From assembly GCF_004379255.2 (NCBI RefSeq), contig NC_056052.1, positions 15,222,589-15,286,588 of the forward strand: a stretch of 64,000 nt of DNA. The letters are read 5' to 3'. The notes under the pieces were generated by a model. The model was not told where the DNA came from and made no database searches. It was given only the letters and a program-made list of their open reading frames with translations. The DNA is from Salvia splendens. Taxonomy: Eukaryota > Streptophyta > Magnoliopsida > Lamiales > Lamiaceae. The stretch's first letter is position 1. Every line of letters starts with the position of its first letter. Of this stretch, positions 9,601 to 20,670 are shown piece by piece. A program made the translations under genes and the position numbers.

Positions 9601-11348
9601 CTTACGGAGGCGGGAATCTTCCCTTCATTTCCCCTCATATAACGTAAAGAAGTAGCTATCTGGGACAATTGCTTAGCCAGCATATCCATGGCTGCTTTCT
9701 GCTCCTGTTGAGCATCTTGAAGCTTGTGCACTACGTCATTGTTCGATTGCAGGTTGTTTTGCATATGTTGCTGAGAACTGACGAGGTCGTGCACCATATC
9801 ATCGATACTTTTTGGTGGTTTCGGTGGCTGACTGGGTCCTGGGCCGATACTTAGAGTCGGTCCACTTGCTTGATTCTGACGAGCGTTTCCTTGACCGCCT
9901 GAAGAGTTATTGTATTGATTTCCTTGGCCCTGGTAATTGTTCTGAAAATTCCTTTGGTGTGGGGGTACATAAGAGTTCCCTTGACTGCTCTGATTCCTGT
10001 TTCCCCAGCTCGAGTGGTCTCCTTGGTTCCGATTAATCCAGTTGCCCTGCCCCTCTTGATTCCTTCCTGACCAATTACCTTGTCTTTCGGGCTGAGGTGC
10101 AAACTGCTGACTTTGTTGCGGTGCCGGCTGATTCTGTTCATTGTCAGTCCATCTGAAATTTGGATGGTTTCTCCAGGGCGCATCTCTTTGTCTCCCTGGA
10201 TTCCAGCTCCCATCGGGATTCCAACTTCCCATTGCATTGACCTGGGCCTGATAATCTCCTTCCTGGGTCCCGTAATATTGTTGAATTTGATTATCTCCTG
10301 GACCAAGAGATTTCTCCTTCCCTTGTGAAGCCAGTGGAATCGCCTTTTCAATCGCGTTCAAAAGAGCCTTCTCGAGCCTATTAATCCTTGCTTCGACTTT
10401 GTCATCTTCTTGTTCTCTCACAGCATGCACCGATCCTCTTCTCACTGCATTCCTAGGGTTATCGTACGCCTTCTTAGCGTCAATCAACTTCCCTAGGATC
10501 TCTCTTGCCTCACTTCCCCTTTTTCTTGTGAAATTTCCCCCACTCGAGGAGTTCATTAAGTCCTTTAACTCGGGAGTGGCTCATTCGTAAAACAGAGAGT
10601 AGGTCTCTGCCTCTATCATTCGGTGATTCGGGCATGCATCCAACAACCCCTTAAATCTCGACCAATACTGACTCAACGATTCATCGTAATCTTGTTTACA
10701 CTCTAGTATTTCTTTCTTAAGTGCATTCGTCTTGTTGGATGGGAAGAAATAATCTAAGAATTCTAACTTGAAGTCCCTCCACGTGCGGATAGAATCCGGA
10801 GGCAACCTCAATAGCCACGTATTAGCTTCCCCCTTCAAGGTAAACGGAATCGCTCGTAGGCGATAATCCTCCTCTGTTGCATCATTCGGCCTCTTCTGAA
10901 TACCACGTAACTTACTGAATTCATTTAAGAACTCATACGGATACTCATTTCTACGCCCAGAGAACGTCGGCAAGATGCCGAGTACGTTTGTCTTGATCTC
11001 GATAGTCCTCTGGCGTGGATTCATCACTATAGCTTGAGCTGGTTCTCCATCTAAATGGGCAGTTAGAGAGCCGATTTCTGGATCCGGGTCTACCACCTGT
11101 GCCATGACTACTTCCTCTGCTTCCCCTGTTTCTGACTCTGTTTCTGATTCGGGTGGTGATTCTGGATCTTCGCGTCCTGATGACGTCCAAGATTCGTCGC
11201 TAGTAAATTCACTCGGAAACGGACCTCCCGTGGTGAACCCTGATCTGGTGGTCACAGTAGAGACTGTACCCTTAACCCGCCAATCAAACTGGCCGTGTTT
11301 CCACCCAGATGAGTTGCTCCAGTAGGTAGATCTTGAGCCTCTGCTCAT
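9601..11348 (-). pseudogene. Gag of element A (one stop)
   Basis: Gag starts at the ATG at 11348 (MSRGSRSTYWSNSS), 84 bases inside the primer binding site. The capsid-like block (FKLEFLDYFFPSNKTNA, ECKQDYDESLSQYWSRFKGL) matches the retrotransposon gag family. A TGA at 10581-10583 stands where element C has GGA (FYEGATPE), a single nonsense change, and the frame resumes at 10556. The C-terminal part is very rich in Gln, Asn, Gly and Trp with GNWSGRNQEGQGNW-type repeats. No CCHC zinc knuckle is visible, so nucleic acid binding may rest on this low-complexity tail. Gag would form the virus-like particle. Confidence 0.88.
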
Positions 11349-11431
11349 AAACTGAAAACAAAAGAGAAAGAAAACAAATCAAAACTATTTACACCACAGA
11401 CTCTGAACACTAACACTAAGCACGCCATCCA

Positions 11432-11449
11432 TCCCCGGCAACGGCGCCA
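11432..11449 (-). other. Primer binding site, tRNA-Asp
   Basis: In element sense this is TGGCGCCGTTGCCGGGGA, an 18 base complement to the 3' end of plant tRNA-Asp(GUC) including CCA. It starts two bases after the 5' LTR, the standard place for first-strand priming. The same 18 bases occur in element C at 41208-41225. Confidence 0.93.
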
Positions 11450-12550
11450 TTTGAAGTGGGTCTCACTCGACTCTAATGTCGAATGACTAGACTCAGGAGT
11501 AAGCGAGTGTGCACATATGAGAATTAATGCAAAGCTCGGTCCAGACACAACGCTCCTTAAATCCACTGGATCACTGTGTCCAGGAACTCTAGAGAACTAC
11601 AGTGTTTTTGTCGTTGGACACACTCGACTCCCCTTCAAAAATAAATCCCTCAACCCGAATACTATGAATTAGTATAGGGAAGTGGGGTCGATCCCACAGA
11701 GATGGATTCGCAAAGTAGTGCTAAGAGACTATGGAAACAAACGGCTGCTGCCACACAAAGGGGTTGAGATTTAAACTACCACTAGATCTAGGCAAGAAAT
11801 GTAAACGCTAGACCTAGGACACAGAAAACTTACTGGAATCAGACATCAATACCGAAAGACACAATTACTCCCTAGACTAAGTAAACGACTACCTAATCTA
11901 GCTAAACAGTAAGCAACTAACAGTGGAGACCATATTTCCAGAAATAGCAAGTACGGTAAAAAGCTGCAGATAACCAACCCATGCTCCAACTAACTACGAC
12001 ATGCACTTTCGCAACTAAACTAAACTCGCAGATGAAGAAAACAGAGCACACTCCTAGATTCAAACAGAATATAAAGATTTGGACGCCGGAAACTTGCTAT
12101 GAATCGGAAATACATCAGATCTACATAAACTAGGTGAAATGAAATGAAAACATGTAAGCTAGGCATAAAATTAAAACACTCCTGCTCAGAATCACTTCAG
12201 ACGCTTAATCCACTCCGGATCCAAGCCATCCGAACTCAGCAACCAACAAAATCAACTCCATAACTCCGATTCTCATAGATCTGCTCCGATCAACTCCAAA
12301 TTCCAACAATCACAAACAATTCCACAACATCAGCAAAACAAAACCCCGATTCATCCACAAAAAACTCCATTATTCCAGATCTCACCATTAACCTGCAAAA
12401 ATCCAGAAAATAACCACGAAAACAATCAACTCCAACAATCCAACTCCAGAATTCAAGTAAACACAATCAATCGACAGAAATCATCACGATCGATGTTAGC
12501 GAAAACGAAACTTGCATAAAAGTAGAGAAATATCCAGAAACAAAAGAGGA

Positions 12551-12575
12551 CCGAGCTTCGAACAGCGAAGCTCGG
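12551..12575 (-). other. Perfect 10 bp stem-loop in the A-family LTR
   Basis: CCGAGCTTCG, a five-base loop AACAG, then CGAAGCTCGG. It is conserved in the solo LTR (25858-25882) and nearly so at 135-159. The C-family LTR keeps only a weak version near 22294. It lies downstream of the TATA box, so in the transcribed leader or R region. Confidence 0.75.
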
Positions 12576-12795
12576 CGAATTCAGCAGAAACGAAAAAAAA
12601 CAGAAATAAATTGTTTCTTCGCCCCAAAGAAGGACGGTGTTACAACCCACAAACACTATCGGAAAGCTAAATGTGAACCCCAGCGCGAACCCGAGATCCT
12701 CCGCGAATTAGAACCAAGTATGTGAAAAGTGAACTGAGCAACAGGCTGTTCGTGAGGCCTCCACCGAGAAGGTCCCTCCAGCTTGCATGCTTCTT

Positions 12796-12805
12796 CCTTT
12801 TATAG
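12796..12805 (-). promoter_or_regulatory. TATA box of element A 5' LTR
   Basis: Element-sense CTATAAAAGG, identical at 380-389 in the 3' LTR and at 25628-25637 (plus strand) in the solo LTR; the C-family LTR has CTATAAAAG at 22556-22548 and 54547-54539. Confidence 0.75.
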
Positions 12806-13051
12806 ATGCGGACATAGCCTTCTAGAGTCTTCGTAGAAATCCCTATTCTACCCTTCAACTCCCAGGCTTCCTCCATCAAGCAATTTCTTTCATAATGTCC
12901 GCTCTTTCGCCAGTTTCCTAGGACTATGCAAGCGTCTCTTCTTTTCCTGGATCTAGCGAAAACCTTCACACACCTGGCTTAAAACATGCGTTAGACCCAG
13001 TAATTTCACGAAATAAAACCCCTAGACCGATGCATGAAATTAGCCTTATCA

Positions 13052-13446
13052 GTGTCCCTCAACACTAATGTTCCCTGACTATTTGTTTCCGGTATATTAG
13101 GTTCGCTGCTCAGCGGTGGAGTAGAATGGATTTGTTGCACGATAGGTATGGGAGTTTCTTCAATTAGGGCTATGACTGAAGCAGGGTCCACTTCTTTGTT
13201 CAAGGACCGTATCATCTTCATGAGCTCCTCTCTGGAACACGTAAGGGTAGATGGTCAACTGCTTTCTGAAACATCGGATACCACATTGGTCGGAATCGCT
13301 CCTGACCTTTTGGTTTCCCGCTGCAGCGGCTTCGAACTACCAGCGGATTTGGGTGCGCAGGTACTTCCTGAAGCATTCTGTGATTTTCCTTCCATTGTGT
13401 TCGGTGGATTGTAGTGGATTCAAGAGCTAGAGTTTGCAATCGCCAT
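13052..13446 (-). pseudogene. Start of post-pol ORF of element B, cut by element A
   Basis: A frame opens at ATG 13446, three bases after a splice-acceptor-like TTTTCTCTGCAG, and runs to 13052, where element A interrupts it. In-frame TGA codons occur at about codon 9 and again near 13255; a downstream in-frame ATG is at 13395. The sequence is Ser, Pro and Thr rich (SNVVSDVSESS-like, then EELMKMIRSLNKEVDPASVIALIEETP) and shows no clear similarity by eye to the start of the element A ORF beyond its position. The rest of this ORF and the 3' LTR of B should lie to the left of element A, outside the window. Confidence 0.6.
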
Positions 13447-13956
13447 AATCTGCAGAGAAAATCGTGGTGAGAATTTTGGGGAGTAGCTGGGGGAGTGGAG
13501 TACGGAGGTTTCAAATATTACTATTCTATTCACGACCTTTCGATTTCCCTCCAAAATTCTCCATTTTTCCCTCTTTTTTCCCGACAAGTACCGGTCATCT
13601 CTCTCATTTTAACACTTAGCGAAAAATAGAAAACTTTATCTAACACTTGGGAATCCAGACCAAATGGATCTCGTAAGATTTGAAATTTTTGCAAAGGATG
13701 TAGCTTGATCCACTCAGTCGGAATTCCCGAAATTTTTTATTTTTTATTTTTTATTTTTGGAACTTTTACTTTGTCTGGATTTTCATTTTAAGAACTGAAA
13801 AAGACATTATTCACAACTATGTACAAGTCTAGAACATTTACCATATCTAGAGATTCACTTGATCCAATCATGATTCAATATGCTTCGTCTGACTGATCAA
13901 GTGGATCACCTAGAACATTTACCAGGTTATCGACTGAGGCGAGAACACCGGTTGGG
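13447..13956 (-). other. Spacer between integrase and post-pol ORF of element B
   Basis: About 500 bases of AT-rich sequence with short homopolymer tracts (ATTTTTTATTTTTTATT at about 13733). No coding frame is visible. It is the positional equivalent of 4719-5312 in element A. Confidence 0.6.
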
Positions 13957-14934
13957 CGCAGTGGAATTTCTTCCACTGTGCGCACCTCCGAGTTATCCCT
14001 AAATGGTTTCACCCGGTGACCATTAACCATAAAAGGGGCAGAGTTTAGGTCACTTCCCTAAAGCTCCACTACTCCATTTGTTATGAGGGCAACGATGGTG
14101 TGTGGTCCCGTCCACTTTGAATTCAGCTTCCCAGGCATCAGTTTGAGTCTTGTCTGGAACAGCAGAACTTTCTGCCCTACTTGCAGCTCCTTTGTACACA
14201 GGTTCTTGTCATGCCACAACTTAGTTTTCTCATTATACCACATGGCTGCATTGTAAGACTCCAATCTAAGTTCTTCCAACTCTTGTAATTGGAGTTTCCT
14301 TTCCTCGGTACAAACCTGAGGTTGCATGTTCACTTCCTTTACTGCCCAGTAGGCCTTATGTTCAATACCCACAGGGAGATGGCAGATTTTTCCGAAAACC
14401 AATCTTTATGGTGATATGCCGATCGGAGTTTTGTAAGTGGTGCGATAAGCCCACAAGGGATCGTCCAACCTTTTGCTCTAGTCCTTTCTTGAAAGGCTCA
14501 CTGTTCTGGTTGGCCATTGCCAATGCTTCTTCATGAGAGCTTCAATTGTGCGATTGCAAAACTGAGTACCTTGATCCGAGATTATGGCCCTAAGAATCCC
14601 GTACCTGCTAAAAATGTTGGATTTCAAAAACTTTGAGACCTCTTTAGCCTCGCAGGTTACAGTTGCCTTAACCTCCACCCACTTGGATACACAGTCCACT
14701 GCGACTAGAATGTAAGAATTCCCATAGGATGAAAGAGAAGGGCCCATAAAATCCGTTACCCATACATCAAATATTTCACAAACCACGATGATGGGTTCCT
14801 GTGGTATCTCATCCTTAGTAGAAATTCCCCCTGTTAACTGACATCGACTACACCTCTTGCAGAATTCATATGCGTCCTTATGCAGATCCGGCCAATAGAA
14901 ACCATTGTCCAAAACTTTCCTATCTATTTTTTTC
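13957..14934 (-). pseudogene. Integrase of element B (core and C-terminus)
   Basis: From 14934 leftwards the frame reads [27 protein letters not shown] (end of the zinc finger), then the core with [11 protein letters not shown] and IISDQGTQF. The third acidic motif region is largely deleted: the frame jumps from [11 protein letters not shown] to SLSRKD near 14500. The C-terminal region is at 14402-14058 ([31 protein letters not shown]). Loss of the Glu-bearing segment means that even a repaired frame would lack a complete catalytic triad. The N-terminal half of the finger lies beyond the solo LTR at 17871-18249. Confidence 0.85.
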
Positions 14935-17870
14935 TGTAGCACCCCGAACATGTGCGACTTATTTTTGTTTATTAATGTGCATGTTGATTGGGAAATTCAT
15001 TTATGGAATTTGATTTCTATGTGATTGAGTTAACGATGTGAAATTTAGTTGTTGTGAGTTATGTGGAATAATGTGGTTTATTTTCCAATGTGTGAACTAA
15101 ATTAAATGGGATCATGCATATTTGTTCTAGCCATTTTATTGGAATATTCGGTCCTCCTATTTATTAGAAATAATATTTTCTCTCTTGGATTTATAAATTG
15201 TTTTGGGATATTTATCCAAATTAAATCCAAACCAAAATATCCCCAAATTTCGACCTTTGCCCCATTCCTTGGAATTTTTGAAATTCTCCTGTTATTTAGG
15301 AGAAGGAACTATTTTGTAGATTTAATTGGTACTTTATTTATTTCCTTCCTTGAATTAAAATCTAATTAAATCTTACCATATCTTTCCTCACCCTATTTTA
15401 ATTAGGATTTAAAATAATTTCTTTTGGAAATAATCCCCAATTTTCGATCAGCCCCTTGTTTTTAAAGGAATTAATATTTTATTCCTATTTTGTGGGATCC
15501 CTTCTATCCGAATAAATATCAAACTAATTCATATTCCTAATTCATTGAGGATTTAAATATTTTTTCTTGAATTACTCCCCATATTACACGCCCCCTCCTT
15601 CCTTTCCTACTTGGAGATTTTTTAATTGTCTTGTTACCTTATTTATGGGATACTCAATATCTTTTTACCTATTTTGTGAGTATATTTCTCTCCAAGTAAA
15701 TACCATAATTTTCAAAAATCCCTCCCCCACACTACACACCTATTTTTGTTAATTGTGGAGCTTATTCATTGACCTTTATTTTATTCTTCTGCAATTTTAA
15801 TTGTCTTAATTAAGTGTGGGAATAATCGTTTAATAAATAAAAGAAACCCTAACCCTAGCCCTCATTTAACACACCTCTCTCCCTCTCACTCTCCTCCCAC
15901 ACGCCTCTTCTCCCTCTCAATCAATCTTTCACAAATTCTTCGTTCTTGCTTCGTTTTGGAGTTGGAAACTCAAGATCCATTGAAGAATCGAACCACTCGT
16001 CGTTTCTACCGATTGTTTTTCAAGAGAAAGGTACACTTTGAACCCCTCATGGATATAGTTGAGTGAGAATCGTAAATCTAAGAATTAATGAGATGGGAAG
16101 GATGGTTGCACACGAATGTGTGTGTGTGTGCGTGTATGTACGTGTGTGTAAGTGTGTGGATGAATCAATTGTGAATGTTATGTGTGTTTAGGAAAGCATG
16201 GTTGTAATTTCGTTTTTGAAGCATGAATATGTGTTGGAAGCATGAGTATGTATGTGTGAATGTATGATAGACAAACTAGGGTTTGTGAATGTTGAGCATG
16301 AAAACTGTTGTATACGAATAGTAGGTTCCGACGAGAATTTGACTAATCAAACGATCCTTTTTTGGCACGAATTTTTAACTGGATGCATTTTTAGATGTCA
16401 TATGTTTTGTGTCAAAATTTCAGCTTCAATTGATGATGGATGAATGTTTAACGAATTTTTCAATTGAACTGCGCAGTCCTGCCAGAATTGGTGTTCCGTC
16501 CAGTGGGTTTCATTTTTGTTTTGACTAATCAAAATATATGATTTTGGTGTAAATTTTTAACTGGATGAACCTTTATGTGTCTACTGTGTGGTGACCAAAG
16601 TTTAGCTATAAATGTTATCGGATGGAATTTTAATGATTTTTACAAAAAGATTGCGCTGTTCTGTCAGATTCTTGTTTTGTTGAAATAATCTTTGTTGACA
16701 AGTTTTGAATGAAGAACATGATACATGTGTGAGTAAGGAACTTATCCTATGATGTGATTATATTACGTGTTGCACATTTTTGTATGCTAAAGGGATCGTT
16801 CGGTTATGATGGTGAACGATTAGGATGGGCAATGTCAGAAACAATGAAATGAACGATAGGGCATGCATAATTAATATGTTGGTTGAAAACTGATTGTATT
16901 ATGTGTTTATGAGGTTGACAAGGATTGTTGTGCGTACGTGGGTACAAAGAGCAAGGGTTGCATTAAAGTTGTGAACTGTGATTTGTAAGCTAGTGAGGTG
17001 GGCTTTCTTTTACTAAATTCTTTTAAGCTTTCAAAAGTATGATTATGGTGTAATAAGGGTGATTTAAAGTGTTATGTCATGCCATGTTTGTTTTGATGAT
17101 GAGATGGTGCCTGATGCCTAGTTTGTGAGTGCACTCCATTAGGCTATAGGGCTATGTTAAATGAATTCGTGTCTGAGTAGGGCCGCAAAACCTATCAGGC
17201 TGGTGTACACATGTGGGATCATGAGCCGTCCTTGCTAGTCGGCCAGTCTCGTGGGCGAATAGTGTGGCCACACTTTCGTCGCACTATGGTAAGAGGATGT
17301 GATTGATTTATTGTTGAGAAAGTGGAGAGATTGTTTTGACTGGCTAGTCTATGAAATTGTTTTGTGATACTCGATGATATTTCTCTAAATGTAAAACTCG
17401 AGTTCACTATGGTATGGATGACATAACTTTTTATCAACTATTTTTTTGGCGTGTGTCCACTGAGTATATTAAGTACTCAGCCCTGCATGTGTTTTCCCTA
17501 TGTGCAGGTTGAATGGTGATGTTGCGGCGGATGTTGAGTCGAGCCTTAAGAATTCCTGGATGCGTCATGTCGTCATACATGGGCGTCATCCTATGACTCT
17601 CTAGATACTTTAATTCTGCTGCCTCGTTTGAACTTGTTTTTCTAAAAGTCTTCCGTTTTACTCCATACTATTTTATGACATTAAATACCTTGAGACATTA
17701 ATCCGCTGCTTAACTATTTATTAGATTAAAATATTTCTTTTGAAGTTTAGTTGAGTTTCTTGTTGAATGTTGTCTTTTATTGTTCCCCCATTTTTCTTCC
17801 CCGCTTCTTAGTTCCTCCTCTAGTCACGATTTCCCCGTCTTTACTATCCTTAGTAAGGGCGGTCGTGATA
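14935..17870 (+). mobile_element. Solo LTR, Tekay/Del-type chromovirus (D family)
   Basis: A 2936 bp unit begins TGTAGCACCCC and ends GGTCGTGATA, flanked by the perfect 5 bp TSD TTTTC (14930-14934 and 17871-17875). It is related, in opposite orientation, to the LTRs of element D (42238-45286 and 51280-54318), sharing the terminal GGGCGGTCGTGA block, the CTAGTCGGCCAGTCTCGTGGG-like block and AGTACTCAGCCCTGCA. Its terminal CA has mutated to TA. There is no internal region, so it is the remnant of LTR-LTR recombination. It splits the integrase zinc finger of element B. An AAACCCTAACCCTAG telo-box-like word at 15844 lies near the expected transcription start. Its ORFs are short chance frames in AT-rich sequence. 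Confidence 0.92.
16031..17507 (+). other. Candidate intron inside the solo LTR
   Basis: A donor-like AAAG|GTACAC is at 16030/16031 and an acceptor-like CCTATGTGCAG|GTTGA ends at 17507. Equivalent pairs are present in both element D LTRs and in the LTR at 18250-20670 (see findings). Splicing is inferred from consensus and conservation only. Confidence 0.35.
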
Positions 17871-18249
17871 TTTTCGGACCGAAGTGGCCAACACAGGCAA
17901 GAGAGTGACAATGAACCAATATATCTTCCTGGTCCCACTCAGGGATGCACCTCCAGATGACTTTATCAACTCTCATTTTCCACAAATAAGGGTCATCCCT
18001 AAAGTAGTACTTGGCTTCACTCTTGATCTTCAACCTCTGAGCTCTAGTCACTTCTAGTGTAGAAGGCAGTTCTCCGGTTACCAAATAATCCTCCAGATCA
18101 GCGAACTACGGCTCAGCTTGCCTCTTGCTTATTTCATTCAAAAAGGCAACTGGATCAGCTGAGTCGAGTACATCCTTCAAACTGATCAAGACATTTGATC
18201 CTTGGGCATAATACAAATGTTCCTCCGAAAAAACGTCGGGGACATCTTC
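17871..18249 (-). pseudogene. RNase H end and integrase finger start of element B
   Basis: The frame over 18084-17876 reads [34 protein letters not shown] and then WRCIPEWDQED, HCHSLACVGHFGPK, the same order as elements A and C between RNase H and the integrase finger. It is cut at GHFGPK by the solo LTR on its left, where the finger continues at 14934. On its right it is cut by the second solo LTR at 18250. The segment thus links two insertion points only about 375 bases apart in the original element. Confidence 0.88.
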
Positions 18250-20670
18250 TGTAACGCCCGCCTTTTTCCTTCCATTTTGGGGTATTATTTTTTTTCAATA
18301 TCTCCACTCCCTAAAATCTCTCCAACAAACAAAATCTCCACGGAATTATTATATATCTCAACTACTCCATATCAGTTTCAAATCAACAATTTATATGGGA
18401 ATATATATATACCCAAACCGCTCCACATATTTCACGTTCCACACATCCAAAGAAACCGAGAGGGAGTAGAGAGAGAGAGAGAGTTACGGTGATAGTATCC
18501 GCGCGAGGGCGATTGAGACGCAGTGCTATGTGATTGCGGCGGCGCAGGCGGGGAATCACAACGATGAGAGAGAGACTCTGATTTCGTCCACCCAATTCTA
18601 TCCTGCAATTGCAAAATCTTTCTCCCTTCCAAAAGGTATACTCTCTCCCAATTCCAATTCCTATTGTGTACTTTATACTGGAGCATACCATACAGTTAGA
18701 ACTCAAATTTTGCTAGAACACGTAAATTACGAATCGAACCAAATTGAAAGAAACCAACACTGAAACCAACATCAATTGAACTATAATTCATGAAATCAAA
18801 TTAAGAACTTAACTTGCAGAGTTGATCGAGGCGAATCGGAGCCGGTAGCGGCGGCACTACGGGGAGATGTCGGTGGCGGTTGGTGAACGGAGCTGAGACG
18901 GCTGGAGCTCGGCGGTGACGGAGAGGCAGCAGAGACGCGGCGGTAGCAGCAGCGGCGGCTGGAAGACGACGGAGGGCTGCGCTAACCAGGCAGGCGTGGC
19001 GGTGGCCAGGCGAAACAGCAGCGCTTGTCCAACGGCGACGGCCGGATCTGCAGCAGCGGTGACCCCACTGGAGTCGACGGGATTTTTGTAGAGAGGGGAG
19101 TGAGGGGGAAGAAAGAGAGAGGAGAGAGGGTGAAACGGAAGGGGAAGAAAGAGGCACCGCCGGAGGCAGAGGGGGACGGCGGCGACGACACTGTGGCATC
19201 GACGAGAGGGAAGAAAGAGAGAGAATGGCTAGTTTTTCTAATTTGGGGGATTTTCTAATTTGGGAAGAAAAAGGAGATAGGCGATGGTGGAGAGGGGAAT
19301 CATTTGTAGACCTTTTTTTCTTTAATTGTTGGGCTACTTTGTGGGCTCACAAAATAATTTGAAGAATAAAAGTGGGCTGGGATTTTAAATACTTGGGCTG
19401 TTCTAATTGAATAATCTTTGGGCAGATAGTAAGTTTAACTGTGGGGAATCATTTAATTAAATCCCCGGACTAATTCGAAAGGCGAATAATATTATCCCAG
19501 GTACGAAATAAATTTATTTAAGCGAAATTGTTGCAATAATTTAACTATGCATTTAAATAATCTTGCGAATATGTTTTGATATCATGATGGAAAATACAAC
19601 GAGCCAACAGAGGAACTTTGGGCGACCGCCGAATAATTGAAAACCGAGTAACAAGATAAACGATTTTAATTATGGTGCATACATCTTATTTATTTACATG
19701 ATTCATTGTGTTGATTTATGTGTTATTTAAATACTAAAGATGATTCCTGGCAAGCGAGACGTGATATCAAGGGAATGGAAATAATTTCGGATTAAGAACT
19801 TGAGGTGGGCTTTCGAACTAAAGTTTTATTGTGGGCTTTCTTTCCTACATTATTATGTAGGCTTACTTTTAAAGTTACGCAATATTTTTCAAGTATGAGT
19901 TATGTGCTTAAATTCCAAATATGTTGTGTCATGCCGTATTTTGTTTTTGAGGATGTGCCTATCTGATCGCCCTAGTGGGGAGTGAGTCCCTACTAGAAGT
20001 TATGAGTTTAATCAAATTCAGGTTTGTCTAGGGAGTGAGTCCCTATTCAAGCTAGTGTACACAGAGTGGATCGTGTGCTATCTTTCGAGTTGGCCGGTCC
20101 AGTGATCGAGAATGTGGCCACGTTCTCGTTTCACATACGAGGTTCAGATATGGTACGAGGAGAAAGAAAAATGGGCTGCGCGGCCATACTTTTGATCGAG
20201 AAAATGTTTTGGTGACTTGGCCATTATAAAACCCCGAGTTCACTTTTAAATGCTGACACAATATTTTATGAAAATTGTTTTGGCATGTGTTCACTGGGTA
20301 CATCAAGTACTTAGCCCTGCATTTCTTTTTAAAAATGTGCAGGTTGAGCTTCACGCGTGCGGTGGGTGTTGATCAAGACCGTTAATGAAATTTAAGTGTT
20401 TAGAATGTGTCATGTCTTCACACGTGGCATATTCCTCCTCTCAAATGCTTCCGCTAAGTAGTTGTCCTTCTTTTGAGTTCTTGTGTCGTTGAGATAATAT
20501 TCATTTTTGAGTTGTTGATTGTTGAGATACTCTGATTTTATTCGAGCTATTCCCATTTGTTTCGAGCTAAGGTCGATTTGTGTTGTTTTCCCCTTTCTTT
20601 CCCACTTCTTTAATCCTCCCCTAGTTGCGATCAACCGTGTTTTCTATCCTTAGAAAATGTGGGCGTGACA
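18250..20670 (+). mobile_element. Solo LTR, second chromovirus LTR family
   Basis: A 2421 bp unit begins TGTAACGCCCGCC and ends GGGCGTGACA, with perfect TSD TCTTC (18245-18249 and 20671-20675). Its 3' third resembles the D family (CACTGGGTACATCAAGTACTTAGCCCTGCA-like block, ATGTGCAGGTTGA, terminal GTGACA), but its 5' half is different and includes a GC-rich stretch (about 18480-19230) and GA repeats. The two related families have each left one solo copy in the same 400 bp of element B pol. Proline- and serine-rich ORFs on the minus strand near 18800-19200 are antisense to the LTR and show no known domain. Confidence 0.9.
18636..20342 (+). other. Candidate intron inside the second solo LTR
   Basis: Donor-like AAAAG|GTATAC and acceptor-like AAAATGTGCAG|GTTGA bracket about 1.7 kb. 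The acceptor block matches the D-family LTRs. Inferred only. Confidence 0.3.

Larger units (their letters stand above)
1..13051 (-). mobile_element. Element A: Athila-type Ty3 LTR retrotransposon, 3' LTR cut by window edge
   Basis: This is a near full-length Ty3-type element read on the minus strand. The order in its own sense is 5' LTR (right), tRNA-Asp primer site, gag, protease, RT, RNase H, integrase, a long post-pol ORF, a structured 3' region and the 3' LTR. That order, the post-pol ORF, the DLGAS protease site and the FMDDF reverse transcriptase motif fit the Athila branch of non-chromodomain plant Ty3 elements. It sits inside the post-pol ORF of the older element B: the B reading frame runs into the LTR at 13051/13052. 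The TSD cannot be checked because the left end is outside the window. By eye, the 636 shared LTR bases differ at about 16 sites plus one indel (roughly 2.5%), which suggests a fairly recent insertion. Nonsense and frameshift changes make it non-autonomous. Confidence 0.93.
11452..13051 (-). repeat. 5' LTR of element A
   Basis: The 1600 bp LTR starts TGATAAGGC at 13051 and ends CCCACTTCA at 11452 in element sense. It matches the partial LTR at 1-636 and the complete solo copy at 25382-26982. The start of transcription is probably shortly after the TATA box at 12796-12805. Small ORFs within it are chance frames. Confidence 0.95.

Noticed and set aside
11432..11449. tRNA-Asp gene
   Set aside because: Only the 18 bases complementary to the tRNA 3' end are present; they are a primer binding site.
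18801..19199. 132-codon proline/serine-rich ORF within the second solo LTR
   Set aside because: Antisense to the LTR in a GC-rich stretch, with low complexity and no homologous motif.
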